DNA of 64,000 bases from Teratosphaeria epicoccoides (GCA_021401465.1 JADDMT010000061.1:62001-126000); one strand, 5' to 3'. Counted from the first letter of the stretch, positions 23,688 to 35,322 are shown. The notes: generated by a model from the sequence alone, not told the origin. Numbers and translations: made by a program.

Positions 23688-24057
23688 GTTCTGCTTTCTC
23701 CCCCCTGCTTTGCAGTCTAGCAGAGAATACTACGATATGTCTAGAGCACCACGAACTCGCAACTAACGCGTAGCGAGCGCCATCCCGAGCGCCCGCGATG
23801 GCGAAGCTAGCCCGAGTAACTAGCCCGCAGAAGTAACCGCTACGAGCGACACTGCATCGAGCGACGGTTCCGCTAGAGGACATTTACGCGGCGGACTAGG
23901 CAATAGACCCCCCGCATAGGGACCGCAGCTAACCCCGACTATCGACCCGGCCCTCGTAGCCATGATTGTCAATTAGGTCGCGAACCGCCTTGCGAACTAG
24001 AGCTAGAGCCGCACCGCTCCTGGCAGCGACAACGGCGAGGACGACGAAGACGTCGCC

Positions 24058-27000
24058 ATGAGTAGTACTAACGAACTAGCGGACGAAGAAATCCAGCGAG
24101 ATTTCACGCCAGGGACCTGCGAAGACAACTTACTAGGAGGCGCAGACCCTCCGCGTGTGCCCGCGAACTTGGTGCCTGAATTCGGGGCCATAGTAGGCTA
24201 ACTAGGAGGTAGTCGTAACGCACGCAACCCGAAGCCGTTCAAGGGAGACACCTTGAAGGAGGCTCGAACTTTCTTGCAGGCGTGTGAGGCAGTTTTCGTG
24301 CTTAACCTACGCGGATATTCCACGGAGGGCAAACGAGTCGCCTTTAGTGTGATGTGGCTCGAAGAGGATAAGGAACCTCGCAACAATTGGCATGAGCGGT
24401 ATGACCTTATGCGGGTCTACGACAGAACGTATACGTAGGCGGACTTTCGCTAGTTCTATGTCGACTAGGTCGAGGATCCGGGGAATCGCGCCCTTACCGT
24501 GTCTGTCGAGTACGAGAAGGCTAAGCAGGGGAAGGGACAAACAACCTCTAGCTTCGCAACCTATCTTGCCACGCTCGAGGGACAGATGCTACCCTATACC
24601 GAGACGTAACGCGTGCGGCACTTGCTCGTCAAACTCGATGACAATCTTCAGAACATAATCATGACTTTTCATGAACTTCCGACAACTCGGCAAGACCTCG
24701 TGTCCCTTGCGACATGTATGGAAATCACCTTGAAGCGAAATGGAAAATCGGGCAGTAAGGACAATAAGCGTCTAAGCCCCGAGGACCTACCGAAGGGCCG
24801 CTATTACAAGCGCCCTAGGGGTCACGTCTAACGCGGTAGTTCATTCCGGAGGAGCAAGCCCTCCGAGCCAAAAGACGGTAGCGAGAAGCCTCCGAGTAGC
24901 TGCTACATCTGTGGAGCGAGGGACTACTAGGCGGCTCGCTGTCCCAAACGAAGTGATAGGAAGAAGGTAAGCAAGGTGTCCGAAACCTCCCTAGAGGGGA
25001 GGCGAAAGAAGGACAAGCCCGAGACAACCGAATGGCTACCGCAGGTATCTAAGCTGTCTGTCACTAATGGTGTAGACTCGTGGCCTGCGCGGCGCCTATC
25101 CGGCGCGGTCCGAGTTAATAGCTTGCTCGAGCTAGTAGACTGTATGTTAGATGACCTTGCGGAGGTCAACGTGATACCCTAGAGGGTAATCGTACGGCTC
25201 GGTTTAAAGCCGATCCTAGGAGCCCTGCTGCCTACCATGAAGTCTTTTCGGGGCGAAGGCGCAGCGGCTTAAGGCGCGTACAACGTGCGCCTCTAACTCG
25301 CGGACTCCTCGGGAGAAGTGCGCGAGACTAACGAAGTCTTCTACGCCAAAGACGTTCCTGATAAGGAGCTCCTGCTCGGCCGCCCTTGGCGCCACAAGCA
25401 GGGAGTCGTTGTTGATGGAGCTACTAACAACTAGTTCTACGGCTCTATAGGCGAAGTTCCTGCGGTGCAGATACGTGACGCACACAGCTTCTACAAGGAC
25501 ATGAAGAAGGTCTAATGCGTGTATGCAGTCCGCATACGGAACGTCAAGGAAGACGTTACCCTTCTGCCTAAGTTAGAGGAATACGCCGATATTTTCGACG
25601 CAGAGGCTGCGGCCTATGCCTAGGCCCTAGACGCGGAACATGCGATTAACCTTAAGGAGGGTTACAATCCTCCGCATCGACCTCTGTACCCTATGTCGGA
25701 GTCGTAGCTCGAGACACTTCGAGACTACCTCTACAAGGCGCAAAGGAACGCGTGGATCCGACGAAGCGACAGCGAGGCTAGAGCGTTAGTTATGTTTGTC
25801 CTGAAGAAGGACAACACGCTCCGCCTATGCGTTGACTATAGGGGCCTTAACGCGGTAACCTAGAAGAACCGCTGCCCCCTACCACTTATTAGCGAGACGC
25901 TTGACCGCCTTGGTCGCGCCGCCATCTTCTTGTCTATCGACTTGAAGGACGCCTACTACCGGATACCGATCCGAAAGGGCGACAAGTAGAAGACTACATT
26001 CCGAACGCGGTATAGACACTTTAAGTATATAGTGATGCCGTTCGGCTTGACTAACGCACTAGCGACGTTCTAAGCGTATATTAACCGGGCCCTAGCCGGC
26101 CTCGTTGACACCTGCTACGTAGTATATTTAGACGATATACTAGTCTATTCCGACTCGAAGGAGGAGCATATTTAGCATCTGAATATAGTGCTCGAACGGC
26201 TCCGCAAGTTCGCTCTATACGCGAACCTAAAGAAGTGCTCATTCCTGACGGATAGGATTAAGTTTCTCGGATACATCGTCTCTATAGAAGGAGTCATCAT
26301 AGATGACCGAAGGGTGTCCGCAATCGCGGAGTAGCCGCGGCCGACTACCCTCCGAGAAGTGCAGGTGTTCCTAGGATTCACTAACTTCTACCGCAGATTC
26401 ATACGATCTTACTCGAAGATCGTGGCTCCCCTCACGGCCCTCGCAAAGGGCGCGGTTCGAGGAAAAAAGCTAGGGAAAGTGCCTTAGGAGGAGGCTTAGA
26501 GCAAGGCCTTCTCTGAACTCAAAGCAGCTTTTCAAACTGCGCCTATACTTCGGCACTTTGACCCTGCTACGAAGATCTGGATAGAGACCGATGCTTCAAA
26601 ATTCGCAATAGCCGCAATTATATCGCAGCTCTAGTCGCACGAAGGCAGTGCGCGATAGTACCTGATTGCCTTCTAGTCGCGGAAGATGCAGGGCGCTAAG
26701 CTCAACTACGAGACTCACGACCAAGAGCTTTTGGCTATTGTTGACAGCTTCAAGGAGTACTAACACTACCTCGAAGGCGTAGCGCACCCTATTAAGGTGC
26801 TTACTAACTATAACAACCTTCGCGGCTTCATGGGCGTGAAGCAGCTAAGTAGTCGGCAAGCAAGGTAGGCGACTTTCCTCGCTAGCTTTGACTTCGTTAT
26901 CTAGCATCGTTCCGGAAAGACGAATCCGGCCGACGGTCCTTCGCGACGACCGGACTACGACACCGGGGAAGAGGGTAACTGACAGCTTCTCCCTACGCTG

Positions 27001-28701
27001 CAAACGAAGCTTGCAGTTTAGGGCGGCGATCCGTCGTTAGCTCCTCTTGTAGGTCGACTGCGGGTCTAATGGGGCCTCACAGCCTCCGCTAGTGACGAAC
27101 CCTCCTATCCGGCAGTTGTGGCGACCGTGTCTAGCTCGATCCGTGCGGTAGTTAACCGGCTTACATGCGGTAAGCATGCAATGTCTGAAGAACCCTTTGA
27201 AGAAGTCTCGAGACTTATTCAGCGGTTGCAAGAGCGAGAACCGGAGTTGATTAATGAGGGTGTAGCCCTCTAGGACACCGCAGGCGGTCCGAAGTACTAG
27301 ACTAAGTCAGGCGATTTGTAGTACTTTGACAATAGGCTCTACGTACCTGCTAACTGCGCACTCCGTTCGCAGCTCCTCCGTATTTATCATGACGATGAAC
27401 TCGCGGGCCATTTTGGCGTAGAGAAGACAAACGCACTTCTCGGACGCAAATACTAGTAGCCTACGCTAGAACAGGATGTCTCTAACTATGTCAAATCCTG
27501 CCAGACGTGCCAGATTAGCAAATCTCGGCGCTATCGCCCCTACGGCGATGCTTAGGCACTCCTACTACCAGAGAGGCCATAGCAAGACTTGACCATAGAT
27601 TTCATTACTAATTTGCCGCTAGCAAAGTAGAAAGGCAATGTGGTTGATGCTATCCTTGTAGTAGTCGACTAATACTCGAAGATGAATATCTTCATCCTAT
27701 GTACGAAAAAGTGCACAAGCGGCGAGCTTGCGCGGCTACTTCGCGACGAAGTCATATAGCGCTTCGGTGTCCCCCGAAGTATCCTATCGGATCGAGGTTC
27801 TGTCTTTACTAGTAAATACTAGTAAGAATTTGTGTTTGAGGCGCGTGTTAAGCACCGCCTAAGTATAGCATTCCATCCATAGACTAATAGTCAGACTAAA
27901 CGTATGAACTAGACTCTTGAGTAGTACCTTTAGTGCTACTACGCTAAGAACCAGGATGCCTAGGCCGACGCAATTCCTATGGCGGAATTTGCAGTTAATA
28001 ACAGCGTGCATGCTACTATACGCATGTCGCCATTTCAGATTCTTTATGGCTTTAATCCGGAAATACACCTAGAACTACCTCGGGACGAGTCTTCTGAGGA
28101 GAGGGTGCTAGCCGCCGCGGAATTAGCGCGGCGTATGCGCGAGGTACATTCGGTGCTAATAGAACACTAGAAAAAGGCCTCAGAATCCCAGATTAAACAT
28201 AATAACACCTATGCTAAACCGATGCAGTACGCAGTTAGTACGAAGGTGTTACTGTCGACGAAGAATCTCAAGCTGAAACTTCCGAGCAAGAAGATGACGC
28301 CAAGGTTCGTCGGACCCTTCCGGATACGCGACGCGATAGGCTCGCAGGCGTACTAGCTATCGTTGCTATCGTCGTATCGTGTACATGACGTCTTCTACGT
28401 ATCTCTACTCAAACCATAGGTACAGCGCGAGGGCAAAAAGCCCGCGGACCCGATGCTAGTAGCAGAAGAGAACGAAGAGTAGGAAGTCGAGGGTATTAAG
28501 GACAGTATGCGGCGCAAGGGCGCAACGCACTATCTAGTGAAGTAGAAAGGATACCTACCTAAGTATACATAATAGGTTCCGGCTAAAGACTGCAAGAACG
28601 CTCCGGAAGCTATTCGTGAATTCGAAGAGCAGAGGAAGCGTAAGCAGGGCTTAAGAAGGTCGATTCGTGGGAAGATGAGGGTTCTAGAGCAGAATTCTTG
28701 A
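24058..28701 (+). pseudogene. G3 gag-pol, one frame: gag, PR, RT, RNase H, IN, chromodomain
   Basis: From ATG 24058 a single frame runs to TGA 28701 with no shift, about 1,548 codons, broken nearly always by TAG. It carries a capsid-like region (24250-24800) and a knuckle C-Y-I-C..D-Y..R-C at 24901-24942 (His to Tyr). A protease-like L-D-D-L-A-E-V-N-V-I lies near 25145-25180. RT has S-I-D-L-K-D near 25940 and Y-L-D-D at 26125-26136. RNase H spans 26580-26800. The integrase has an H..H..C-x2-C zinc region (27387-27512) and catalytic Asp near 27598 and 27790. The expected Glu near 27900 is Lys. A chromodomain (YLVK.KGYLPKYT) lies near 28540. Stops at Gln/Trp sites and the Glu change mean it is inactive. 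Confidence 0.92.
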
Positions 28702-28841
28702 CATGTGTATGTAGCGCATGACGCGCGAAGTGACAACGAGAAGCAAACGCCCTACTTATACATCATTGATGCCTAAAGGCACACCTAGAATAAACCCAAG
28801 AAGAACAAGAGACATACTCAGATTAGCTTCGTAGCTAATGC

Positions 28842-30338
28842 TTAGCGACTACTAGTCAGGGGCTTCCTGACTGAACCCGAAGCAGGAGAGTCTTTCTTGT
28901 TACGGTCCGCTAGGGACTGCCTACCTGCACGGGGTCTACCAAACACCCCAAAGCGACTATGAGTAACGGGGGTAGCAACGCCACGAAGAGAGGCCGGCAT
29001 CTTCTTCTTTAGTAGGTTGCGAGGGAGCTCGTCTTCAGAGCCTATAGTAGCCGGAGAACTAGCGACACCCTTACCGCGCCTAGTCGCAACGACTACCTCA
29101 TCCTTAGCATCAGAAGGCGAAGAGACTCGAGCGCGCTTGCGGCTGTCGCGCTCGGCCCTCGAGATCATCTTGCGCTTCTTGACACGAGTGTTGACTACAT
29201 CATCAGACTCGGTGTCTCCCTTAGGCGTAACTAGTACGGTGACACTACGGCGCGAAGGGATCACGTCAGGACCGAAGGTATCCTGAGCGTCGTTATCCTC
29301 CTCATCCTCAAAGATCTGGCCTAGAGGCTTGTGCCTTAGCGTCTTGACGGACGTAGTGCGGGTCGCAAGCAGGGAAGGCTCGGCTTCCTCGTCGCTAACC
29401 TCAATTTCGGCCCTGGCCCTCTTCTTCTTCTTAGACAGTAGCGTCGAGGCGGCGTAGGCGGCAGCGCTACAATGTGTTAGCTGTACGCACGCGACAGGAT
29501 TCGAGTAAGTAACTTACGGCTTAGTCCTCGGGACCGGCTTAGAGGCAGGCTGCCTCTCGGTACGACGCTAGGGCGTAGCCTTAGCGGCGGGAGCGGTGAA
29601 TTGCTTGATAACCTTCTTGCGGATCATCTGCGTTTCGAAGTCATTGTCAATAGAGGCAAGGGCCCTAAGTTGCTGACGCTAACAGCTAGTCGGATACTTC
29701 TCGACGCTAACGTTAGCCTAGCGGAGAAAGTCAGCATTCATACTCGGAGGGTACCCGCACTATATACGTACTATAGCGAAGGTCTCGACCCTAACGGTTA
29801 GTACCTTCAGGATCTTCTAGACTAAGTCTGCGATCAGACCTAGACAAACGTTTTCGCCTGTTAGCAGAGAGTCGAAGCGAACGCCGCTATGAGAACGGTT
29901 AGCAGTCGCGGTGAAGCACGAGAGGGCGCCGAGCAGGTAGGCGAGTGCCTCGCGGTACTTAGCCTGTAGCCTGTTTATAGTCGGAGTGCCTTTAGTAATC
30001 CCCTCGTCGCGTGTACTCTAGAAGTTATCGATGTTACAGCAGAGCTAGTTGTACTCGCTATACACCTCTTCAGGGAGGTCTTGGCATTTTTGATGCTTGC
30101 TATTACAGTTGACACAATTGTAGTAGACACCGCCCTCATCAAACCTGCTAACGCAGATCTTGGCTACGCTTCGGTTAGTACAAGTCACGCATACCTCGTA
30201 GGTAGGGGACGCCTTACTAACACGCGGAGGAGAGATGTATGCAGCTTGGCTACTAAGGTTGTCAAGGCATCGTCGACACAAGCGACGATCGCGGGCAGAG
30301 CGAGTGGCGTCGAACTTAGTCTGTAGCACATGAGCCAT
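28842..30338 (-). pseudogene. G3 antisense accessory gene, two exons, Cys modules and basic tail
   Basis: Exon 1 is 30338-29518 and exon 2 is 29466-28842. The intron (29467-29517, 51 bp) has donor GTAAGT, branch GCTAACAC and acceptor TAG, and joining keeps the frame: 1446 nt, 481 residues. The N-terminus has C-R-R-C, then C-V-T-C-x8-C and C-V-N-C-x6-C within residues 20-90. The middle is helical. Exon 2 is entirely open, acidic and basic by turns, with KKKKR and KKRK clusters like nuclear signals. Exon 1 has several TAG stops. The gene faces pol tail to tail with 140 bp between. Its promoter would lie in 30339-31136, outside the LTR. I know no named family. Nucleic-acid binding or nuclear action is inference. 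Confidence 0.75.
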
Positions 30339-31136
30339 TATAGCTGAGACAGGTTGATTGATCTTGATTGATTGATTAAAGAAGAAGGAGCTCTAGTATA
30401 GACCTGCAGATATGGCGAGGCGCAAGCTAAGCGAAGTAGGAGCGGAGGTCAATGTTAGTGTCTTAGAACAGGAAAGTTTAGGAAGCGACAAGGTTTTTAT
30501 ACCCTCTAACAGCCCCCCTGTTGCCTACCGCAACCGTTGAGCTAGTGACTCGAACTACATGCGCAGAGCACCTGCCTTTAGTTGACTTACAAGGGGACTA
30601 AATGATGCAATAATAGATAACGCGGCCGTCACGCATGTGCGCCGACTGCACTCGTGCTAGCCTACTAGCATGGAAATGTGGCGAGGCCCGCGCTAGGAGC
30701 GCGCTCCTGCCGTTTCGAGTAGCGCGCGTAGAGCGTCCGCGCACTTTCCTACTACCCTGAGGTTCTGCGACATGTTCTTCACAGTCACGACTAAATAGGG
30801 ACGGCCAAGCTACTTGGCGAGGCCGGCGCGCATGCTCGCCCTATAATTTCAAGGATTAACTAAAGTACGTACTTGTGGTTTCCTGATATCTCGATCTGCA
30901 TGTAAAGCGAAGGTATTACGAAGCCGCCTAACATGTGACAGATTAAAACCCGCCCGAGTTAGCAGCCTCCGCCCTGTACTCGCTGCGAAGGTGTTAAGGT
31001 ATGCGCATGACACATGTTACGCAGGCTATCTACCTATTCACCCTTGCGCAGTGTGAGCGTGCCATATCCCGTACCCTATATGTTCCGCGTGCGTCACTTA
31101 GTAAGGCTAGGGACATCCTCATAGGAGGAGGGGTAG
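30339..31136. promoter_or_regulatory. probable promoter region of the antisense gene, and polypurine tract
   Basis: Some 800 bp between the antisense start and the 3' LTR without a supported sense frame. Close upstream of the antisense ATG lie repeats of TTGATTGAT (30350-30377), which would be in its 5' leader or core promoter. The block 30740-31136 is conserved in the G3b copy at 16060-16458, so it is element sequence and not random. It ends with the purine tract AGGAGGAGGGGTAG at 31123-31136. Promoter function is inferred from position only. Confidence 0.4.
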
Positions 31137-31496
31137 TGATACGGTTGATACTAGGGGACCATTTGAACCGCATGGGTTCTAATGGCTGCCCTTGGCATGC
31201 AGTGACCCTGCCACATATGGCAAGGGGGTCCTTTGTACATACGTTAGCTCGTATGTCGTCTGAGTAGGATCAGTTGTCGACATAGGACACCCCCATGTCG
31301 CTGACCCTATGGTACCCCTACGGGGTTAGGCTCAGACATGCTTTCCCTAATTAAGGAGCGTCAGGGGTTATAAGCACCCTTAGCGCCACCTCTGCGATAA
31401 GCAGAAAGCAGCGCTGTCTTGTACCTACTAAAAGGTCGGATTACTCTGCCACACTACGAGATATTTTCATATCATATAGCACATACATCTATATTA
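31137..31496 (+). repeat. 3' LTR of G3
   Basis: 360 bp partner of 23328-23687, preceded by the purine tract and followed by the GTACT duplication (31497-31501). It also carries a small frame (31001-31267) overlapping its start, which I regard as chance. Confidence 0.96.
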
Positions 31497-31501
31497 GTAC
31501 T

Positions 31502-32056
31502 CCTGTTATAACTCTACTTTGCTACCTTCTTGCTAGATTAGTCCTACCTCTCCTGCCTAAGATGCTGCGACAAGCTGTCCTTGCTATAAAGGGTATTTAA
31601 TAACCTAGCTCCCTGTAATCTAGTTAGCTCCGTTCTAGGCTAGAGTGCCCTAATCTAGTACTTATAGAATTGTAGTACCCGCGATCTTCCTAATGTAGCG
31701 CATGATAGCCTCCTTCTTCTCATTGCTAGCATCATGGGCTAAGGCTTCAATATTATAGCGCATACCCTTCTACTTACTCTCCTTTAAGGCTAGGAGCTAT
31801 TAAAGTCAGCTATACTATACTAGACTAGACTAGAATAGACTAGTTTGACCTACCTAGAAGTAGTCCTTACTACTTAGACAGTTGCCGCAGTTTAGAGTAA
31901 TGCTAGTAGGGACAGACTTGTTCATAATAGGACAAAGCTTCTTGATGTTAGCTAGGTTAGGGTCCTTGTAGCAGCTATAGCACAAATTAGCTAGGAACAA
32001 GGAAGTAGTCTCTAGATTGTAGTTATACTCCTTACGTATAACCTTAGTAGCTAATC
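31502..32056 (-). pseudogene. antisense accessory gene of G1 copy 2, 5' part
   Basis: Aligns to 1531-2057 of copy 1. The minus strand retains the Cys pattern near 32000-31870 (a C-Y-S-C equivalent, then C-R/G-N-C), though the start ATG now reads ATA. The remainder lies at 22997-23327 beyond the G3 insertion. Confidence 0.5.
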
Positions 32057-32454
32057 TCTTCCTGTTTACTATTATATTAGGCTAGTTCTAGCCAAGTAGG
32101 GTAATTTAAGGGGATTTAGGGGATTTTAGGACTATACACTGCTAATTAGTACCTAGTTGCCCTAAACTAGTACAAAATGGACTAGATTAGACTAATCTGT
32201 CCTATTCTTGCTAACCTATAGATTTTGCATTCTACTTACTAATTAGAGGTAGATGTAAGTTAGAAGGTTTGAAATTAAACTTGAAGTTCTTTTAATATTA
32301 TTAGTATGACTTATTACTAGTGACCTCCCTTTAGGACTAGTTACTACTACTACTTAGTTCTATACCTTTTAACTACTTTCTACCTATATTAATCGTGGAT
32401 TTTAACACTATTATGCAGGCTTTAAGGACAAAACCTAGGAGAGGGGGAGGTTAA

Positions 32455-32699
32455 TGTCAGAACTATCTCTGCATATTCCTATAGGGTCCGCCTACTAACT
32501 TACTAGCCCTAATTAGCCTAGCATAGCGTGATGTAGCTAGGATTGTCCCTATTAGGACTAACCTAGCCTAGGTATAGTATAGGGTCTCCTTGATCCCCCT
32601 GACTAATCCTACTTCCTTCTTTATTAATTCAAGTAGTCCTACTATAGACCTATGTCTGTACTTTAGATAGCCTGTATACACTAGTTTTATTATCTTACA
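32455..32699 (+). repeat. 3' LTR of G1 copy 2
   Basis: 245 bp, TGTCAGAACTATC to TTATCTTACA, preceded by the purine tract AGGAGAGGGGGAGG and followed by TATAC. Partner of 17676-17917. Confidence 0.9.
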
Positions 32700-34495
32700 T
32701 ATACTATCTTATCTCCTACATTCCTGTTTGTTCTACCTTTTAAGCTTGCTGTTATCCTAACTACTCCTTCTTATACCTCTTGTCTTCTATTTAGCCTCCT
32801 ACTACTCTTCTAGTCACGCCTTTAGAATGTGCTCTCTATGTAAAAGAGGTTGCTAGCAAAATAATTAGTCTAGCCTGTTAACAAAGTCGATTAAGCCTAC
32901 CTTATAGAAATGTGATTTTCCTATGTGTTACGCTTAATTAGCACGCAAAGACGTCATGTTCCTCCAGCTAATCGGGGAAGTTGCCCTTAGCTATCTGCTT
33001 ATGCCTTCTGTCTCAGGGTGCTTTCTAGTAGCGGATCGTGCTTCTATACACACAGATCTTCAAGCCATGGTTCTCAGCTCTTCCTGCATTCTGAAGATCT
33101 CCGTCTTAGACAAGAAAAAAGCTCGCTGACGATCCCCCACGGACGCTGCTATTGCAGATGATAATTCTGCGCCTTAGGCTAAACCGGGGCCACCGCCTCA
33201 GGCTCTACAGGTCTTGGCAAGGTCGCTACCAGGAAACTGTTGCTCCGGGACGTTCTTGCCTTTCTAGTATGTGCGCATGCAGAAAGCGTACAAGCGGCAA
33301 CATCAGCCCAAGTCAACTTTCCTACCACCTACTTGAATCCAAAAAGTGAATGAGCCATCTTACGCGCCTTCCCGCAAGGATTCTAACGATGTATCTCTCG
33401 TCCTGGAGCGATGCCTCGTGAACGAGAAAAATGGGGGTTCAGTTCGAAATACCGGCGGGTGATGGACCTGACAGTGTGCAGACCGACTCATGCGCCGCGG
33501 CAGTGACAGTGGTGTCGATTCTCCTCAATGCTCTCACAACCGTTAATTTTCTTCCTGTCAGCTCTACGCCTACTCATGGTCTTACTCCCAGAAGTCGAGG
33601 AGCTTGGTCGTAGAACCGTACAGACATACCTCGAGCAAACGTGGTTCACGAAACGAGAGATATGATCAGTGTACCGCGCTTCATTCCGAGGTGACGAGGC
33701 AACTACTCTGGTCCAGAATCCTAGACTATGAGAAAGGCTAAAAGCAGTCTCTAAAGTAGATTAATCAAGTGATTGGTCCTTATCACGCGGACGTACTCTA
33801 CAGATACATGAAGCTTAGATGGCGAGGCAGTTGACATCGACAAGGGCGACAGCACTCAGGAGTCAGTGATAGGCAGTCGCCGAGTTCGGCGGTAGGAGAG
33901 GCCACTACCGCAAAGGGCATGTGCTTTCTGTGCTAGCAACAACAGAGTACGCATGATGACATGACGTGCCCATGACTAGCTCTAACCGTGCGCATTCTGT
34001 CAAAGAAAAGAACAGATTGACAATGATGCTGTCTCCGCCATATCCTGTTTTGCAAGCCTGCGACTCCCATGCTCGCCCTTATGTAACTAGACTACCTGCT
34101 GCCGATGTAGCATTCACACCTTACTCCGTAAGCCGCGGGAGTCGTCACCTGCTCCCCTTATGCAACATTCCTGCTTCCGGAACGTTCCGCTGCCCTGCTG
34201 CGATGACGCCACAGGATGGCAAGAATCTGACATCAAGGCTGTTTCTAGTCATCTGTCGTGGATCGCCCAGTTATACTTTGCGACATCCTGTCAGACTTCG
34301 ACGTTCGATGTCAGCAAAACTATTAAGTAGCTGTCTACGGGTGTATGAGGGAATGGATAACGCAATACCGACGATGATATACCTTTTTGCAGACTGTTGG
34401 TGTCGTAGCTGTAACCTACATCTGCTACTCCCAAACCCCCATCGCCCTCCCGACCCATAAATCAACTCCTCGCAGACCGCCTCTTTCCCTTCCCC
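32700..34495. other. repeat flank then unique DNA, no gene supported
   Basis: Bases 32700 to about 32945 continue the TA-rich repeat style of 16860-17675. From about 32950 base use changes: CAG, TGG and CpG return and TAG/CTA falls to ordinary levels. Several frames of 55-164 codons occur (for example 32955-33128 and 33966-34460). None shows a recognisable domain, splice structure or protein-like composition. The stretch also includes the 3' side of the gene at 34496-35322. Confidence 0.6.
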
Positions 34496-35322
34496 TCACA
34501 GCTCCATCGTCCTTTCCTCGCTCTCTAACATATGCACTAACTCCGCAATTGTCTTCGGCACCTCCGCGTTCGCCGTCGCCGGCATCGCCCAGCCTCGCGC
34601 CAATGCAGTCCTTGCTTGCGGCATCAGGTACCACGGCACAGGCCCATAGCCGCCAGACACGTCATCGTATACAACTTCTCCAAGCGATTTAGGGGCCTGC
34701 AGCAAGGAGGGGAGAGCGTAGCGTTCGGCATTCGGGAGCGTGAGGGCGTCGATAGGGTCTGCGGAGAGGTACGTGTTAACTTGGGGATGTAAGGGAGGGG
34801 AGGGGGGAAATACTATCACGTCTGCAAGCCCGGATGATGTAGTCAGCCTGGGAGACTGCTTGCTTGTATTCTGTCGAGTGTGTGGAGTACCACACTGGCG
34901 GGCGGCCGGCTATGTCTTCGCTCCGTAGTCTTCTTGCGACGGCGCGGAGGATGCCGGAGAGCAGGCCCCAGTCGAGGAGGGTGTTGCCGGTTAGCGTGCC
35001 CAGCTGGTGTGCGACATTTGCGAGGAGCTCGCCGGATGGAGATTCGAGGGAGCGGAAGGTAGGGCGGGTGGGTATAGGGGTGAGGGCAGGAGCAATGTAG
35101 TAGGTCAGGCGGTCGTTAGTGGCGTCATCGAGATCGAAGGGTTGGGAGAGGATGATTTGGTAGGGGCGGAGATTGAAGAAGGTCTGGTTGATGTCAGTGG
35201 GGAAGCAACGATGAGAGTCGTTTGTATGTACTCACGCGGTCGCGGAGGTGAGCTGGCAATTTGGCGGCTTCTGTCAGGGCGTAGATGACCCATTGAGGGT
35301 TCAGCTCTTCGAGTTCCACCAT
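34496..35322 (-). CDS. hypothetical protein, three exons
   Basis: Exons 35322-35236, 35183-34820 and 34758-34496 give 714 nt, 237 residues, ending TGA. Intron 1 (52 bp) has GTGAGT..CAG. Intron 2 (61 bp) has GTGATA, a GTTAAC branch-like site and GCAG; an alternative donor GTATTT lies 7 bases inside. The intron is needed because an in-frame stop follows. The protein starts MVELEELNPQW and has hydrophobic helices in the middle (NTLLDWGLLSGILRAVARRL). It ends in a charged helix (TIAELVHMLESEERTMEL). No signal peptide, membrane span or catalytic motif is seen and I do not recognise the family. Normal codon use without RIP stops argues for a live host gene. It is divergent from 35592. Confidence 0.72.

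Larger units (their letters stand above)
23328..31496 (+). mobile_element. complete G3 Ty3/gypsy element nested in G1
   Basis: Two 360 bp LTRs (23328-23687 and 31137-31496) flank it, with GTACT duplications at 23323-23327 and 31497-31501. The uninterrupted target is visible in G1 copy 1 near 1527. The order is LTR, leader, single gag-pol frame (24058-28701), antisense spliced accessory gene (30338-28842), an 800 bp non-coding stretch, polypurine tract, LTR. It keeps far more CpG and CAG than its neighbours and is the youngest or least mutated element in the window, though about 50 stops, mostly TAG, still break pol. Relatives occur at 38620, 48520 and 52043. Confidence 0.96.
17676..32699 (+). 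mobile_element. complete Ty3/gypsy element G1 copy 2, split by nested G3
   Basis: LTRs at 17676-17917 and 32455-32699 (TGTCAGGAC..CTTACA) bound the element. A complete G3 element sits within it at 23328-31496. Without G3 and its duplicated target the element is about 6.85 kb: gag, protease, RT/RNase H, integrase, chromodomain tail, antisense accessory frame, purine tract, LTR. The flanks TATAG and TATAC differ at one base. They are probably a 5 bp target duplication with one substitution that is not a RIP transition. Heavily RIP mutated, with several apparent indels. Confidence 0.88.

Noticed and set aside
24058..28701. TAG read as an amino acid (alternative code or systematic readthrough), since one frame is broken almost only by TAG
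   Set aside because: TAG stands at both Gln and Trp positions, TAA and one TGA also occur, knuckle Cys/His have become Tyr, and untouched copies show CAG/TGG at some of the same sites. RIP explains all of this. The two island genes use normal stops and codons.
29017..29286. Plus-strand frames inside the G3 accessory region
   Set aside because: They are shadows of the antisense gene, whose splice structure and protein composition are much better.
31001..31267. 88-codon plus-strand frame across the start of the G3 3' LTR
   Set aside because: It is half LTR sequence; the matching LTR at 23328 has no such frame upstream and the G3b copy does not keep it.
33966..34460. 164-codon plus-strand open frame
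   Set aside because: It is the longest open frame in the window, but composition is Arg/Ser/Cys/Leu-rich without any domain, it overlaps other frames on both strands and shows no splice context. Probably chance.
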